From positions 3,162,001-3,226,000 of the forward strand of contig JAGTWJ010000001.1 of the NCBI GenBank assembly GCA_020064725.1: a stretch of DNA of 64,000 nt, given 5' to 3'. Shown one piece after another: positions 12,224 through 23,752 of the stretch. Within the stretch, counting starts at the first letter, position 1, and each line of letters begins with the position of its first letter. The notes below the pieces were generated by a model, which made no database searches, had not been told where the DNA came from, and saw nothing but the letters and a program-made list of their open reading frames with translations. A program made the position numbers and the translations under genes. This stretch comes from Drechslerella dactyloides (lineage: Eukaryota > Ascomycota > Orbiliomycetes > Orbiliales > Orbiliaceae).

Positions 12224-14468
12224 ATGAAGTTTACGAAGCAGCTACACTTCCTCAGTCTTCTCGGGCTCTTTAACGGACCGTCACCGTCGGTATCGTTGCC
12301 GGCGTCGGTACAGGCTCTCGGCTGCGATATTATCAGAACACAGGGGAACGTCCCGGGATATCCTATCGCGCTGCAAGAATACTCATACTGCGGCGGGTAT
12401 CTGAACATTTCGGCGTGGGTGCAGAATGTCAACTACAATAAGGCTATCCAGCTATACTATGCCAATGGTGTCGGCAAGGTGACGCCGTTGACCGTCGTCT
12501 CGCTGGGGTGGTCTGCAATGGCAGATGGGACGAACAACGGCTGGGAGCACTGGACAGCGCAGACGCCCCGTATGCATAATTCCACCCACCCCGGCTATGT
12601 ATTCTATCTATCAATTGATGGATGTGGAGATTAGAGCAGTGCTAATTGAACTTGTATAGTCTACGTTGACGGCGTCACGAAACTCATCAATCTCACATAT
12701 CAGGCGCTGGATATCAACCAGCTGTTCGTCCAGACGTTGAACCTCAATGTCGTCCCATCCGGCGCACCGCCCCCGGCACCGCCTCCAGGACCCGTCCCCT
12801 ACGCCAAACCACAAGGCTTTTCCTCCGATATCTCAGACTACCTGAAAGTCGCGGCGACCTCGCAGGCTGGGATCTCGAAAAAGCGCATGTTCGACAACAT
12901 ATCCCCAGCTGGCGCCGTCAAGGGCCTCGTCACAGCAGCGCAGTCCCGCGCAGACCCCGACTATTGGTACCACTGGGTTCGAGACGCAGCATTGACGATG
13001 GACGTCGTGGTTTTGTTATATGAAGCTGCTACTGGTGCGAACAAGGCCTTCTACGAAGATAGACTCTTCTGGTACGCGCAGGCGAGCGTCGATGAGCAGA
13101 ACGATAATACTGCGATAACGGGCCTGGGAGAGCCAAAGTTCTATCTTGACAGCAACAAGGGATTCACCGGCGTGCGTCATGACCCCCCAAATCCCAATTT
13201 TATAGTGGAGCAGATCAACTGATGTAGCCGATTATTATTACGTACAGCCCTGGGGACGCCCTCAAAACGATGGTCCCGGCGCCCGTGCCATCACGCTCAT
13301 TCGCTTCGCACAAGCCTACCTCGCCAACGGTGGCTCCAACTCTATCGTCCTCATCAACATCTGGCCCGCTATCTCGCGCGACCTCGACTATGTTGCGCAG
13401 AACTGGGCCTCCCCATCCTTCGATCTCTGGGAGGAGGTCAGCTCTCACCACTTCTACAACCGCATGCTGCACCGTCGCGCGCTCCGGGACGGCGCTGCGT
13501 TCGCCACAAAGCTCGGATACGGTTCCGCCGCTACCCGCTACACCGCTATCGCCGGCGCGGTTTACTCTTCCACCGTCGACTTCTGGGACTCCCAGCACGG
13601 GCTAGTGGTATACGCGTACGGACCCGTCCAGAGAGGCAAGAGTTCGTTCAAGGATATCAGCGTCGTGCTAGGCGTGCTGCACGGATATAACGGTGAGGAG
13701 GCGTTCGGATACGCCAGCGATGCGGTGTTGGCGTCAGCATACCAGGTTGCGACGAGCTTCTTGCCCGTGTACCCAATTGCCAAGGTACAGAAGGATGCGA
13801 GCGGGAAGCCGCTGGGAATGCCAGTTGGGTACGTATCATTCCCTCCGTTACGTGTTCTCCGCAGATGTACCCTCGACCGCCCCCACTTTCATGCATGCTA
13901 TTATATCCCGCACCTGCAGCTGGAAGAATTATCGGAGAAAAGGCGAAACACGAAGCCTAAATCAAGATAAGGAACTGCGAACATGAAGCTAACGAAGTCA
14001 CGTAATACCAGCCGATACCCAGAAGACGTCTACGATGGCACAGGCACGTCCCGCGGCAACCCCTGGTACCTGACCACCGCCGCGATGGCCGAGCTCTTCT
14101 ACAACGCCGCAACAACCTTCACCGCCGCCAACAAGATCACCGTTACACCCGCCACCGCAAAATTCTGGGCATACTTTGCACCCACCGCGTCCGTTAAGGC
14201 CGGCACAACGTACCCTAGCAACTCTGACACCTTTAAGACGATGGTCCGCGCTCTGCAAGGGTGGGGCGACATGTGGCTACGGACAGTCAAGTACTGGGCA
14301 CCAGCGGATGGACGATTCCCAGAGGAATTCGATAGGGAGAGCGGGGCCGGTGTTGGCGCGAAGGATTTGACATGGAGCTATGCCAGTTTCCTGACAGCGG
14401 GGGCGGCAAGGGCACGGGCCAGCGGTGATGCCGGGTGGCTGACGAAGGTCGCCAACCTGCAGTTGTAG
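12224..14468 (+). CDS. secreted glucoamylase: N-terminal starch-binding domain plus GH15 catalytic domain
   Basis: Four exons (12224-12569, 12660-13171, 13248-13828, 14012-14468) give 631 residues. After a signal peptide (MKFTKQLHFLSLLGLF) comes a domain to about residue 148 with NISAWVQNVNYNKAIQLYY and WEHWTAQTP. It resembles a CBM21-type starch-binding module, as in Rhizopus glucoamylase. A Pro-rich linker (GAPPPAPPPGP) follows. The GH15 core shows WYHWVRDAALTMD, GLGEPKF, PWGRPQNDGP, DLWEEV with the general-acid Glu at about residue 348, SRGNPWYLTTAAMAE, FPEEFDRESG and DLTWSYASFLTA. The enzyme releases glucose from non-reducing ends of starch outside the cell. The intron after FTG is needed to join it to PWGRPQ, which supports the model. 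It is convergent with the gamma-glutamyltranspeptidase gene, 388 bases apart. Confidence 0.94.
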
Positions 14469-14856
14469 CCTCACCGCTCAGTACTCGATGTAAGTGGCGC
14501 GCAGGATTACGTGGGGAACGGACGCGTCGGATGGAGGAGTAGTTTTGCATGTGATACCCATTCGCTCAGTAGCGATGACGTCATCGTCTCGATTACAACA
14601 TTGTCCTCTTTTACAGACTGCAAGCCGCAAAGTGACGTGGAGGAAAGATAGACTCGACTCCGCAGCCGCACTACGCATAGATGCAATATTAATACAACAG
14701 AATAGAAGGCCAATCCATTAATTTTTAAATTCCTCGCTATAAACCTGCTTGAATGAACCAACGCATGCTAACCGTACATAGTAAATGCAGCTACATTGAC
14801 ATCGCTCGCATCGATACCCAAACGACACATATGCCATACACGTATACCGTTTCAAA
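14469..14856. other. convergent 3' intergenic spacer
   Basis: Shared downstream region of the glucoamylase and gamma-glutamyltranspeptidase genes. Only chance open frames are present, and nothing else is seen. Confidence 0.6.
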
Positions 14857-16625
14857 TTAAATCGCGTAGCCACCGCTGTTGAACTGCCGTGGCTCACCCG
14901 CAGCCTCGAAAGTCCCGTTCGGCAGCATCCGCACCGCCTGCGCGGAGGCGATGCCCGGCGCAACGATCGCGACGGTATGGTTCCGCTCGCGAAGATACGC
15001 CAGCGTGCTGTTATCGTACGTCCACTCGACGTTGCAAACGTTCGGGGTAAGCTGGTCGTGGAAACGGGGTCGCGCGAGCGCTTGCGGCGCGCTGTCGCCG
15101 AGGTCGAGCATGTTGTGAATGTTCTGGATCGTCGAGCTGATGATCTTGCTGCCGCCTGCCGCACCGACGACGAGGTAGAGCTGGCCGTCGGGGCGTTCGA
15201 TGATGTGGGGGGTGGTGGAGGAGAGCGGACGTTTGTAGGGTCTGATGAAGTTCGACGGGGCCGGGATGTACCCGAACGCGTTGGAGGAGCCGGGGATGCT
15301 GAAGTCGTTCATCTGGTTGTTCATGATGATGCCGGTCTCGGGGATCATGACGGAGGAGCCGAAGAGGAGGTTGAGGGTTGATGTGAGCGAGATTGCGAGG
15401 CCGGAGTTGTCGGCCACGGCCATGTGCGAGGTGCCGGGTGTGTCGAGGGACTCCAGGCCCTTGGGGTTGTAGTCGGAGACATTGAGGGTGGTTTGGGGGG
15501 AGATCTTTTCGCGGACGAGGAGGGCGGTCTCGTCGGAGATCATGTTGGCCTGGTAGGCGGTCATGTTGGGGAGGAAGTTTGGGTCGCCGAGCTCGGCGCG
15601 CATGGCGTAGCCGAACCGCATGGCCTCGAGGATGAGGTGGGTGGACTCGTTGGTGTTCGCCTTGGCGGAGATGTCGTAGCCCTCGAGGATCTTGAAGACG
15701 GCTTGTGTGACGGCACCGCTGGAAGGCGCGGTGGTACCATGAAAGCGGTAGCCGTGGTAGGTGATGGATGTGGTGTCACGAATGGCGACTTTGTAGCGCT
15801 GAAGGTCGTCGAGGGTCATGATGCCACCGGTCTCCTTGAGGCCCTGGACGGTGGCGTTGGCAATGGGGCCCGTGTAGAAAGCGTCGGCGCCGCGGTTGGC
15901 GATGGTCTCAAGCGTGTCCGCGAAGCGCTTGCGGTACATGGTGTCTCCGAGGCCGACGAGGGTGCCGTTGGGCGCAAAGTCGATCGCCCAAGTCGGCTGT
16001 TCGGTGAGGAAGTTATTGCCGGCCATCTCTTGCGCGAGGGCAAACAACTTGACGTGGTCTCCGTTGACCTTGAAGCCGTTGCGGGCGAGCTTGATGGACG
16101 GCTCGATGGTCCTTTTCCATGGCAGCTTGCCGTACTTCTTGTGTAAGTATTCCAGGCCGCGCAGCTCACCGGGGACGCCACTATACACATTCATGCATCG
16201 TTAGCTCTGCTATCATGATTTGGGGTATATATGGAAATTGCATACCTTGCCAGCCCACCATAAAGACTGAGCTCCGTCTTGTTCACAAACATATCCTCGC
16301 ATGAGGCCCCCGGCGCCATCTCACGGAAGTCCACATACTCGTACTCTCCCTTGGGACTTCGAATCAGCATGAACCCGCCGCCGCCGATACCGGTATGGTA
16401 CATCCCGACGGTGCCCACACAGATGGCAGTGCCGACCATCGCATCGGCAGCATTTCCACCGCGACGCAGCAGGTCAATGCCGACTTTGCTGCACACGTCT
16501 GTCTCGGACGCGACGGCGCCGCGGTGGTCCTTCTCGTGGTGGCGGCCCTGGAGCGCTGCCGGGAAGCCGGAAACCGGCGCGGACTGTAGCGCCGCGAGGA
16601 GAAACGCCGCAATGATCGACTTCAT
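14857..16625 (-). CDS. gamma-glutamyltranspeptidase, secreted or vacuolar
   Basis: Exons 16625-16246 and 16180-14857 give 567 residues. The intron (16245-16181) has a GTATGC donor. It joins GGLA to SGVPGELRGLEYLH in frame, the start of a segment characteristic of the family. An N-terminal signal peptide (MKSIIAAFLLAALQSAPVSG) is followed by GNAADAMVGTAICVGTVGMYHTG, the conserved N-terminal part. The autoprocessing nucleophile is Thr377 in DTPGTSHMAVAD, which starts the small subunit. GAAGGSKIISSTIQNI and NSGGYAI complete the fold. The family cleaves glutathione and other gamma-glutamyl compounds and transfers the glutamyl group. Several NxS/T sites fit passage through the secretory pathway. 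The antisense 240-codon frame in the small-subunit region is a shadow. The length is normal for the family. Confidence 0.95.
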
Positions 16626-18533
16626 ATTGGCGAATAACTATTAAAAACCGGCTACGCGTTACGCAAGCGGACGTCTACCCGCTTACACTTGTCTAAAAAA
16701 GAACGTAAGATATTAATACTATATTGAAAGAGAGGACGGTGACCGAAGAACACCTGGAGAACAATGCAATGACAGTGCAATGGCGATAATGCTCCGCTTG
16801 CGCAAACTGCGACAGTAGCCGTTATATATCTATCGTGTAAACTCACCTTCAACAATGGAGCGAACGGATATATGTATATCCTCGGTTGGCAGGCTGATAC
16901 CTGTCTCAATCGACGCAATCAATCCCACGGATTCGTCCGTTTAAAACAGCGAGATTAGCCCGCAAAGGAAGGCATGAGCCCGCAATTCCCTGGTTTGGAT
17001 TCGCAGCGGTGGCGGTTCCTTGTTGGCCGTCGCATAGTATTTATATTGCACAGCGCAGAGGAGGACTGGCAGCTTCCTGAACCGTCGACGGGGTCAATGT
17101 GTGCTTGAGTGTATACGACGCCGCGCCTTGCGCCCAAGCATGCCAATGTGCTGGTGAACACTCGCGCCTGCTGCGATACGGCGAGGAGCTCAAGCGCGGT
17201 TTCAGGTTCGTTGGGTGAAAGTTCTGCCTCTCACGTACGGACAGCCTTGCAGCGTGTACAATGTATACGACGTGCGTGATTTAAAATTTTCAAACGAGAA
17301 CTCATTCATTGTGTATATCGAGTAGAGGTATCTCTGTCTGGAGAAATTCGTGATTGTATGCGTCATGCCGATGTCGTGATATGGTAACGTTAGCACAACG
17401 GGCTGGAGCAATGGTGCAGTCCGCCTAATCAAGCATGTCCGCCGAAAGAAGACCCATTTTCGAAATTTACTACCTCCTCGCTGTCAAACAATGGGACAAT
17501 TCACTGCTGCTGTGCGTATGCGCATGCCGAGATAGAAAAAACCGTTGTCTTGTCTAACATCGGATACAATATCATATAGACAGCAATTCGCATCTCGTTA
17601 GCGTGTTGCATCTGTCGTAGCTAGTTGCCCGAGACGGTAACTAGCTGGCAGAACACTTACCGCTTTCCGCGACGGACAGTCGGACGAAGTCTTGGTTCAC
17701 TGCATTGGATTTCACGCCGGCCGTTACGGTGGGGACACCTCGAACTTCTCAAAGCCAGAATTGCTAAACTTTGGAGAAAAACTCGAATAAACTCGAATTC
17801 GAATAACCGTTACGGCCACATGGGGGATATGTTTCCCCCGTTGGCGCGAATAACGCCATTGACCCTGCATACGTGGAAAAAGTTAAACCTTTGTGGCCAG
17901 AGAAATGTCACGTATGTGCGAATCCGAGTGTACAGAGTACGGCTCGCGCCGCATGCAGCGCATTGTCATACGTCGATATGCACGCAATACCGGCCCACTC
18001 GTGTATACTCGTGCTCCAGATTTCGTCTGGATGGCACGTTACGTTTCCCCGGTATGCGAATGCGGTGCGCGTGCGCTCCCTGCAGGTATCCAGCAGACGG
18101 AAGGGCATGTGGGAAGCATGCATCTTGGCCGTTTCAACCAGGACACGCCCGTCTCCGCGTCTTCCTGTTCAAGGGACCGGGAAATTAATGCATGCGAACG
18201 ATCGATCGATCACCACACCAGCCGAGGAAAGTTTAAAAACCCGACGTCGAGCATCTGCAGTGCGGCCTGCCACCTGCGACATCGGCGAAGCGAAAGCGAG
18301 AAAGCGACAGCGGCGACAGCACCGCGACTCATGCACGCAGGTATCCAGCCGCTGCTTCCAGAAAACTCGCGATACTTGCCAAAATGCACGGTCTTGGCGG
18401 CCGCGTTTGGCAGCTGCGCGCGAGCGAGCAGGTCGCATTTCAATTTCCCCACTGTCATTTGTCCGACGGCGGTCAACGGTGAGACTTAAGCTCGTGGTCA
18501 TCGTGGATGCCATCCCGCTATCCGGGGAAGCGT

Positions 18534-18553
18534 GATTCGATTCGATTCGATTC
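18534..18553. repeat. (GATTC)4 short tandem repeat
   Basis: Four perfect copies of GATTC in intergenic DNA; a simple repeat. Confidence 0.9.
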
Positions 18554-18926
18554 CTGGAAACACGCATGCGTCAGCACCATTACAGGCGTTCCGATGGCCA
18601 AAGTGCAAGCTGGTGTCTCGAAACGCTGAGAAGTTAACACGCTCGCGCTAGCTTATCGTCACACCTTGCAAAACACGTGTCTGCCACAAGAGCAAATCCT
18701 GAGAAGTCGAGCCTCGCGGTTTCCGGGGCCGTCAGGGTCCTCGAGCCGGGTGGGTGGGCTCGAAATCAGGAAAAGTCAAGAGCCGAGGGAGGTGTGGCTG
18801 AGGTGACGTTGTTGCTCATCGGACGGGACGACAGCGCCACACGTCATATCTGCATCATCCAGAATAGGCCAGGTCGCAGACAAGACGATACTGTCTGCGC
18901 CGTCGCAGCAGCGTTGTAGACGAAGC

Positions 18927-18934
18927 TATAAAAG
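18927..18934 (+). promoter_or_regulatory. candidate TATA box of the small protein gene at 19240
   Basis: A strong TATAAAAG sits within the near-palindrome GAAGCTATAAAAGCTTC, about 310 bases upstream of the start codon. Confidence 0.5.
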
Positions 18935-19239
18935 CTTCCCGTTATCGTGTCGTAGATATCGATTCCCCATCCGGAAGACTCGTAACATAGCACAGCGTCA
19001 GCATCACGTTCCCCGCGTGCAGAATTTAGATTCCAAACGTTCGAAAGTTCGTCGCCCCGTGCCGACGGTTACACAAGCACACGCACAACACACCGACGCC
19101 ATCCTCCAATTTCCACTCCGCCCTGGTCTCGTAACGCCGAACCGACCTCCTCCGCACGCAACATCACATCAATAGCCTCAGCGATACAGCTCCACTTCTC
19201 AAAGATCCGATTCGCTTCCTGCACTCGTACAGAATAGCA

Positions 19240-19730
19240 ATGGAGAGCACCCGGCAGTTCTACAACCGCCAGTACGAAAAGTGGGTCCCCTGGCTGGAAG
19301 ACCAGTACCTCTACTACTTCGGCCGGGACAACAAGGCCTCCTACGTCACAAAGCGTACGCACGCATATCCCTTACCTCTTACCATTATAAATGCACACAT
19401 ATGTGACTCAGCACTAACGCCACCGTGTTCATCAATATAGAACAGCTGGATAAAAGTAAAGTCACTGGCGTACGGCAGGCCGATAAGCTCCAAGACGACG
19501 TCCACGGCCTCGTCGCTGGACAAGTTGGCAAGGACGGCCTGCTGCAGCCTGTCGGCGATATGACTTCCAAGCACGCTGTAAACCGCGCTGAGCGGGGCGG
19601 CAAGGACGAGAGCGGGTCGTACGGCGGGCCTCTTGGAGGCGTGACTGATCCCGTGGTCGACGGGGCGAAGAAGGGTGGTGCTGCCGTCGCTGGCGCGGTG
19701 AAGGGTGTCTCGCCGTTCGGAGGGAAGTAG
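19240..19730 (+). CDS. small soluble protein of unknown function (134 aa)
   Basis: Exons 19240-19354 and 19441-19730 are joined over an intron (GTACGC donor, CTAAC branch near 19415, ATATAG end). The aromatic N-terminal part (QFYNRQYEKWVPWLEDQYLY) is followed by FGRDNKASYVTK. A polar middle (QLDKSKVTGVRQADKLQDD) comes next, then a Gly/Ala-rich tail (GGVTDPVVDGAKKGG). There is no signal peptide, membrane segment or catalytic motif. The layout resembles small hypothetical proteins common in filamentous fungi, but I assign no function. A TATAAAAG box upstream and the clean intron make it a convincing gene. Confidence 0.8.
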
Positions 19731-20163
19731 TCGTTATGTATTCTATTTCGTTTGATTGGCTTAATTTGTGGATTCTAGCGTTTCATCGTGTAGTGTTCTA
19801 ATGAGGTATGGTTGGGTATGCGTGTATGCGTCGGAAAAGCAATCGCATTCTTAGCTGAATCAATGAACCTTACGTCCGCTCACGAGGCTGTGACTGTTAA
19901 TATGCAACGTTCGTATCGATTATAAGTGACTAGCTGACTGACTAACAGCGTAAGTATTCATCTTGTCTCGTAAACCAGACGCCTTCTTCTGGCTTGCGTA
20001 GTGTTCATCCCTGCATGCATATGCATCGATCCATTATATATACTATCATTCGTAAGTAACAGCCGTAACATTACCCTCCGCAAAAACGCCCGAATCCCGC
20101 TATCATAAAAATGAACAAAAGTGAAATAGCCAGCCTCATGCAAGTAATACCATAGCGAAGAAA
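19731..20163. other. convergent intergenic spacer
   Basis: Downstream regions of the small protein gene and the minus-strand DUF6594 gene. AT-rich; no gene seen. Confidence 0.6.
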
Positions 20164-21893
20164 CTAGCCCCCCTTCGTGACCGCCGGCGGGTTACCCATC
20201 GGCCCGTCGCCCCCTGACAGCGTCGACCCCACAAACACAACCAGCACCGCACAGTACCTAGTTACACCCACACGTTAGCATCCAGTCGCCCAAATATAAC
20301 AGAAAAAAGTATTAGGATGGGGAATACTCACGCGGCAGTACCACCCATAATCTCCCCCTTCTTCGCCGTCGTGAACAGCGCCAATATAACACCGCACAGA
20401 AACGTAGCAACGCACAAGCACGCCAGCCGGCCCTCATTCGACTCGATGTAGAACAGTGCGACCACACCCGCGACCAAGCTCACGCTCACGAGCGTCGCGT
20501 ACGAAACGCGGGTGAACGCGTCCTTCACATCCGTGTTGTAATACGTGATGGATGCGTCGCCGTAGCTTGCGGGATTGCCCTTCTTGCGGAACATCCAGGA
20601 GAGACAGCTGCACGAGTCCCGCGCCCAGGAGCGCAGGGCGTCGGTTAGCACGGCGGAGTCTTCGCTGCCGGATTTGAGGGAGGCGACGTCGCCGCGGTCT
20701 TCGAGGAAGCGAGATTCGGTGGGTACGAGCGGGTGGGGGCGTTGGTTGTTCATCCAGATTTCGACGTTTTCGATCTGCCAGTCTGCTGCGTCTTTTAGGT
20801 TTAGCTTCTGCTTGTAGCGGAATAGTTCGTCGTCTAGAATATCAGTTAGCCAATGTATCATACTGAGGTGTTATACGTATGTCGCGATGTAGTTTGAGTA
20901 GTGGGTGTAAGAGTTGTGTGTGGCGTAGGGTAGTACCATATAGCTTCATTGATTTGCGCAGTTTTTTGACCAACTCGACACGATATTCCTCCAGATCCTT
21001 CTCCCGTCGCCACGACCGGTTCAATACGTTGGCGGGGGTGCCCTCCATATGCGCGTCCGCGGCCTCGATCGCATCCAGCTCCTTCATCTCCTCCTCGATC
21101 TCCTCAATGTCCGCCTGCCGATACAGCAGCAGCTGGGCGTGCAGGCGGCTGAAGCGGCGGAAGATGGCGAGGTCATCTTCGAGGTCGATGAAGGCTGCGA
21201 GTTTCGAGTAGCCCAGCGGTACATCCTTTACTGTTTAAGTCGCGTGCTGTCAGCGGTGCTGTCTGGGGGTGAGACACGTTACATTCCACGCGTAGAATGA
21301 CGCTTATCAATAGCGTGGATATAGTCGGAATGCGGATGACAGGTGGACGAACCTGGTATCGGCCGCTTTCGCCGCGTGGCGACGGTGTTATGCCGCAACG
21401 ACAGTCGCGACGGCCGTCGCCCCGGTTCAACTGCAACGGTCGCGGGCGCCGCCGCGCCGCCGTTCGGACGCGCGTTTTCCCCACCGGAGTCTGAGATTCT
21501 GCCGGCTTCCAGATCGCGGCTGCGGCGGCGGGAGGGCGGCGCGCGCGAACTGTGGCTCGACCGTGTGCTGACGGAGTACGTTCCCATGGGTCTGTTAGCT
21601 TGCTTGCTTGTCGCGGAGTCGAGAATTGAATCGAATTGAGATGACGAAGCGAGGGGTGGATGGGAGAAGGGACAGGCGGGCAGCTTACTCCTTCGTTCAA
21701 CAGGGCTGTTAATATTGACGGTCTCGTGGAGCGGAGAGCTGGAGCCTTGCGGTCGCGATTGCGCTGGTGTCGCTATCGCCGTCGCTGGTGCAGTCGCTGG
21801 CGGCGGCGCTGTCGATGCCCCGGCGTCCACTCGTGGAGGCTCCTGATTTGTCGGACCGGTCGACTGCTGCAGCTCTACGCTTTCGGTCGCCAT
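20164..21893 (-). CDS. DUF6594-type membrane protein
   Basis: Four exons on the minus strand (21893-21290, 21230-20877, 20833-20332, 20257-20164) give 517 residues. The first 200 are low-complexity (Pro/Ala/Thr, then Ser/Arg-rich). The conserved part begins GYSKLAAFIDLEDDLAIFRRF, then RLHAQLLLYRQADIEEIEEE, a helical acidic-basic stretch, and SITYYNTDVKDAFTRVSYATL. Three membrane segments follow: LVSVSLVAGVVALFY, LACLCVATFLCGVILALF and AAYCAVLVVFVGS. This order (GYPRLA-like start, coiled helices, C-terminal three-TM unit) is the DUF6594 pattern of Pezizomycotina, whose function is unknown. The last small exon supplies half of the third TM; without it the frame stops after GGTAA. An intron-like in-frame segment in exon 1 may give a shorter form (see findings). 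Confidence 0.88.
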
Positions 21894-22716
21894 CGCTGGC
21901 AGGTCCGAACAATCCAGCGGGGTAGCTTGGTAAGACGATATGGTGCGTGCGCGATAGGTAAGTAAGTACCGAGGAAGACGGCGAGTCAGCTAGGCTGGCG
22001 GTATCGATCACGATGCTTCGAGTGTGGGAGCGATTATATCAACTTCAGGCGGCTCCAAAACTGCAAAACAAAGTAAAGGAAAAGAAAAGAAAGAGAAGGC
22101 CGCCTGCACAGCGCCGCGGGCGTTCTCACAAACGCGAAAAAATTGTGGTGACAAGGGTCCGTTCGGAGCCCGCCTTGCCAGCCCTTGGCGCTCACTGCCC
22201 CAGGATTTCCAAGGCTGCCGCTGGAAGCCTTCTGGAAGGCAAGGCGGGCGGATCATTCGGACGACGGCGTGTGACCGGAAACTTTAGAAACCATAGCTAC
22301 GATTTGTGCAGTCTCGATTTTGAGATCTATGATTATTGCGGGTGCTGCTTCATTGCTGAGGGCGAACGTCATATGGACGAATCGTCTATGTACAGGGAGC
22401 TCGCCGCTGCCGCCTCTGCTAACTATATCGAAATGCAAAAAAACAGGAGTATTAAGGTGCAGCAGGTAGTAATGGTAAGAAAATGCTATAAACAGGTACA
22501 GTCCGGTAATTGGTGTCGTTAGGGTCATTACTGCATCCAACCAGGCGCATGCAGGTCAGCTGAATCAAAGCTGTCGTTCGTCCGTCGATTGTAATGCGAA
22601 GGAAAATGCACGGCAAATGCAGGCAGATGCAAGGCAAAAGCAAGGCAAACAAGTGCAAATGCAAAAATGCTAAACCGGCCGTTAAGAAAGTTAAAAAATC
22701 GCCAGCGGATTAACAA
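21894..22716. other. intergenic region, probable promoter of the DUF6594 gene
   Basis: Lies upstream of the minus-strand DUF6594 gene and downstream of the His/Ser-rich gene. It contains overlapping chance frames on both strands (22013-22522 plus, 22008-22256 minus) and a run of imperfect GCAAATGC/GCAAGGCAAA repeats at 22609-22671. No gene is supported. Confidence 0.5.
22609..22671. repeat. imperfect short direct repeats (GGCAAATGCA / GCAAGGCAAA type)
   Basis: Six or seven degenerate copies of an 8-10-base unit combining GGCAAA and TGCA, in a short AT- and G-containing stretch just beyond the 3' end of the His/Ser-rich gene. Confidence 0.6.
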
Positions 22717-23752
22717 TCAGTTATGCTTGAAGAGGAGAGAGTCGACCAGGCTGCTGAGGCTGCCCTTCGGCGACGTTCGAGAATGGCCCGAATACGGCGG
22801 AGTCAAGCGGGCCTCGCTCGAATCAACGCGGGTCAACCGGCTCTCGAAGGCGTTCCGCTTGACGTCGCCGCCCTCGCTCGAGCTGAACCGCTTGATTCTG
22901 TACTCCCAGATGAACTCCTGCGGGAGGAAGGCGGCGCCGACGACCTCGTAGCGTTTGTGGTCGTAGCGGACGACGGCGCCGTTTTCGAACAGGCGGGTGG
23001 GCACGCGGACGAGGTCCTCTTCGAGGACGGGGATCGGGGTGCCGTGCTCGTACTTGTGGCGGATGGCGTAGCGAAAGGTCTCGCGGCGGCCGTCGCGGAC
23101 GAGCTTTGGCTTGCTGACGACTTCGAAGATGTCGTTGTCAAAGATGACTTCCTCGCGGTAGTGGAAGCGCGGGGTGACTTCCTGATAAATTACAAGAATC
23201 CGTCGTCAGCACAGGAATATTCTTATACGCCACGAACAGCCTGAAAACCAGGCATTACGAATGAATTGAATGGATAGGTTTGTCATTGTTGGAAGGGAAA
23301 GAACGTACTCGCTCGAGTTCCTCCTGGGTGTCCGGGTAGATGATTGGCTCGACGCGGACGCCGAGGGAGACGGAGGTCAGGTTGGGCTCGGGGATCATGG
23401 TGCGGCGGTACTCCTCCGAACGGACGTCGACGACATATGTCCGCATGTCGCGATCTGGTTATCGTAGACGTTAGCAGCCTGCACATACACATCTATACAA
23501 ATACGCACGCCTATACCCATAAATATCGATATGATATCTATATGATAACACTGGCAGAAATCAACGGATTGATGATTGATGGTACGTACACTGGTCACCG
23601 AGGCCGCTCATGACGGAGTATCTTTCGGCAGCACTGTTATGCGAAGAGGAGGAGGAGCGGTGGGAGCGATGGCCGTGGTGGTGGTGATGGCGGGAGCCCG
23701 AGGAGGAGTGGGAGGAGCGAGAAGAGTGGGAGGACGAATGATGCATGTTCAT
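22717..23752 (-). CDS. protein of unknown function with a His/Ser-rich N-terminus (257 aa)
   Basis: Exons 23752-23590, 23454-23309 and 23181-22717 are joined over two introns with GTACGT donors. The first 40 residues are almost only Ser and His with some Arg, including five consecutive His (residues about 22-26). The rest is a compact folded region: RDMRTYVVDVRSEEYRRTM, then PRFHYREEVIFDNDIFEVV, an Arg/Lys-containing middle, FENGAVVRYDHKRYEVVGAA and WEYRIKRFSSSE. The alternating hydrophobic strands suggest a beta-barrel-like domain. No signal peptide, TM or catalytic signature is visible. It is divergent from the large gene at 24950, so the 1.2 kb between them may be a shared promoter. I do not recognise the family. 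Confidence 0.8.

Larger units (their letters stand above)
16626..19239. other. 2.6-kb divergent intergenic region
   Basis: Lies between the gamma-glutamyltranspeptidase start and the small protein gene at 19240. At 17.6-18.6 kb there are overlapping open frames of up to 220 codons on both strands. All are rich in Arg, Cys and Ser with no domain, so I treat them as chance frames in GC-rich DNA. It holds the (GATTC)4 repeat at 18534-18553 and a TATA box at 18927. Confidence 0.5.

Noticed and set aside
12599..12659. Alternative glucoamylase intron with donor GTATTC at 12599, and a 36-base one with donor GTGGAG at 12624
   Set aside because: The first breaks the reading frame and the second is too short for a fungal intron. 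The donor at 12570 (GTATGC) gives a 90-base intron and a continuous frame.
15424..16146. 240-codon plus-strand open frame
   Set aside because: Exactly antisense to the gamma-glutamyltranspeptidase second exon; Gly/Val/Glu-rich, as expected from the reverse complement of GC-rich codons.
17625..18535. Overlapping 187-, 220- and 198-codon plus-strand frames and minus-strand frames in the spacer
   Set aside because: Mutually exclusive frames, Arg/Cys/Ser-rich, no start context or splice pattern; likely chance frames in GC-rich promoter DNA.
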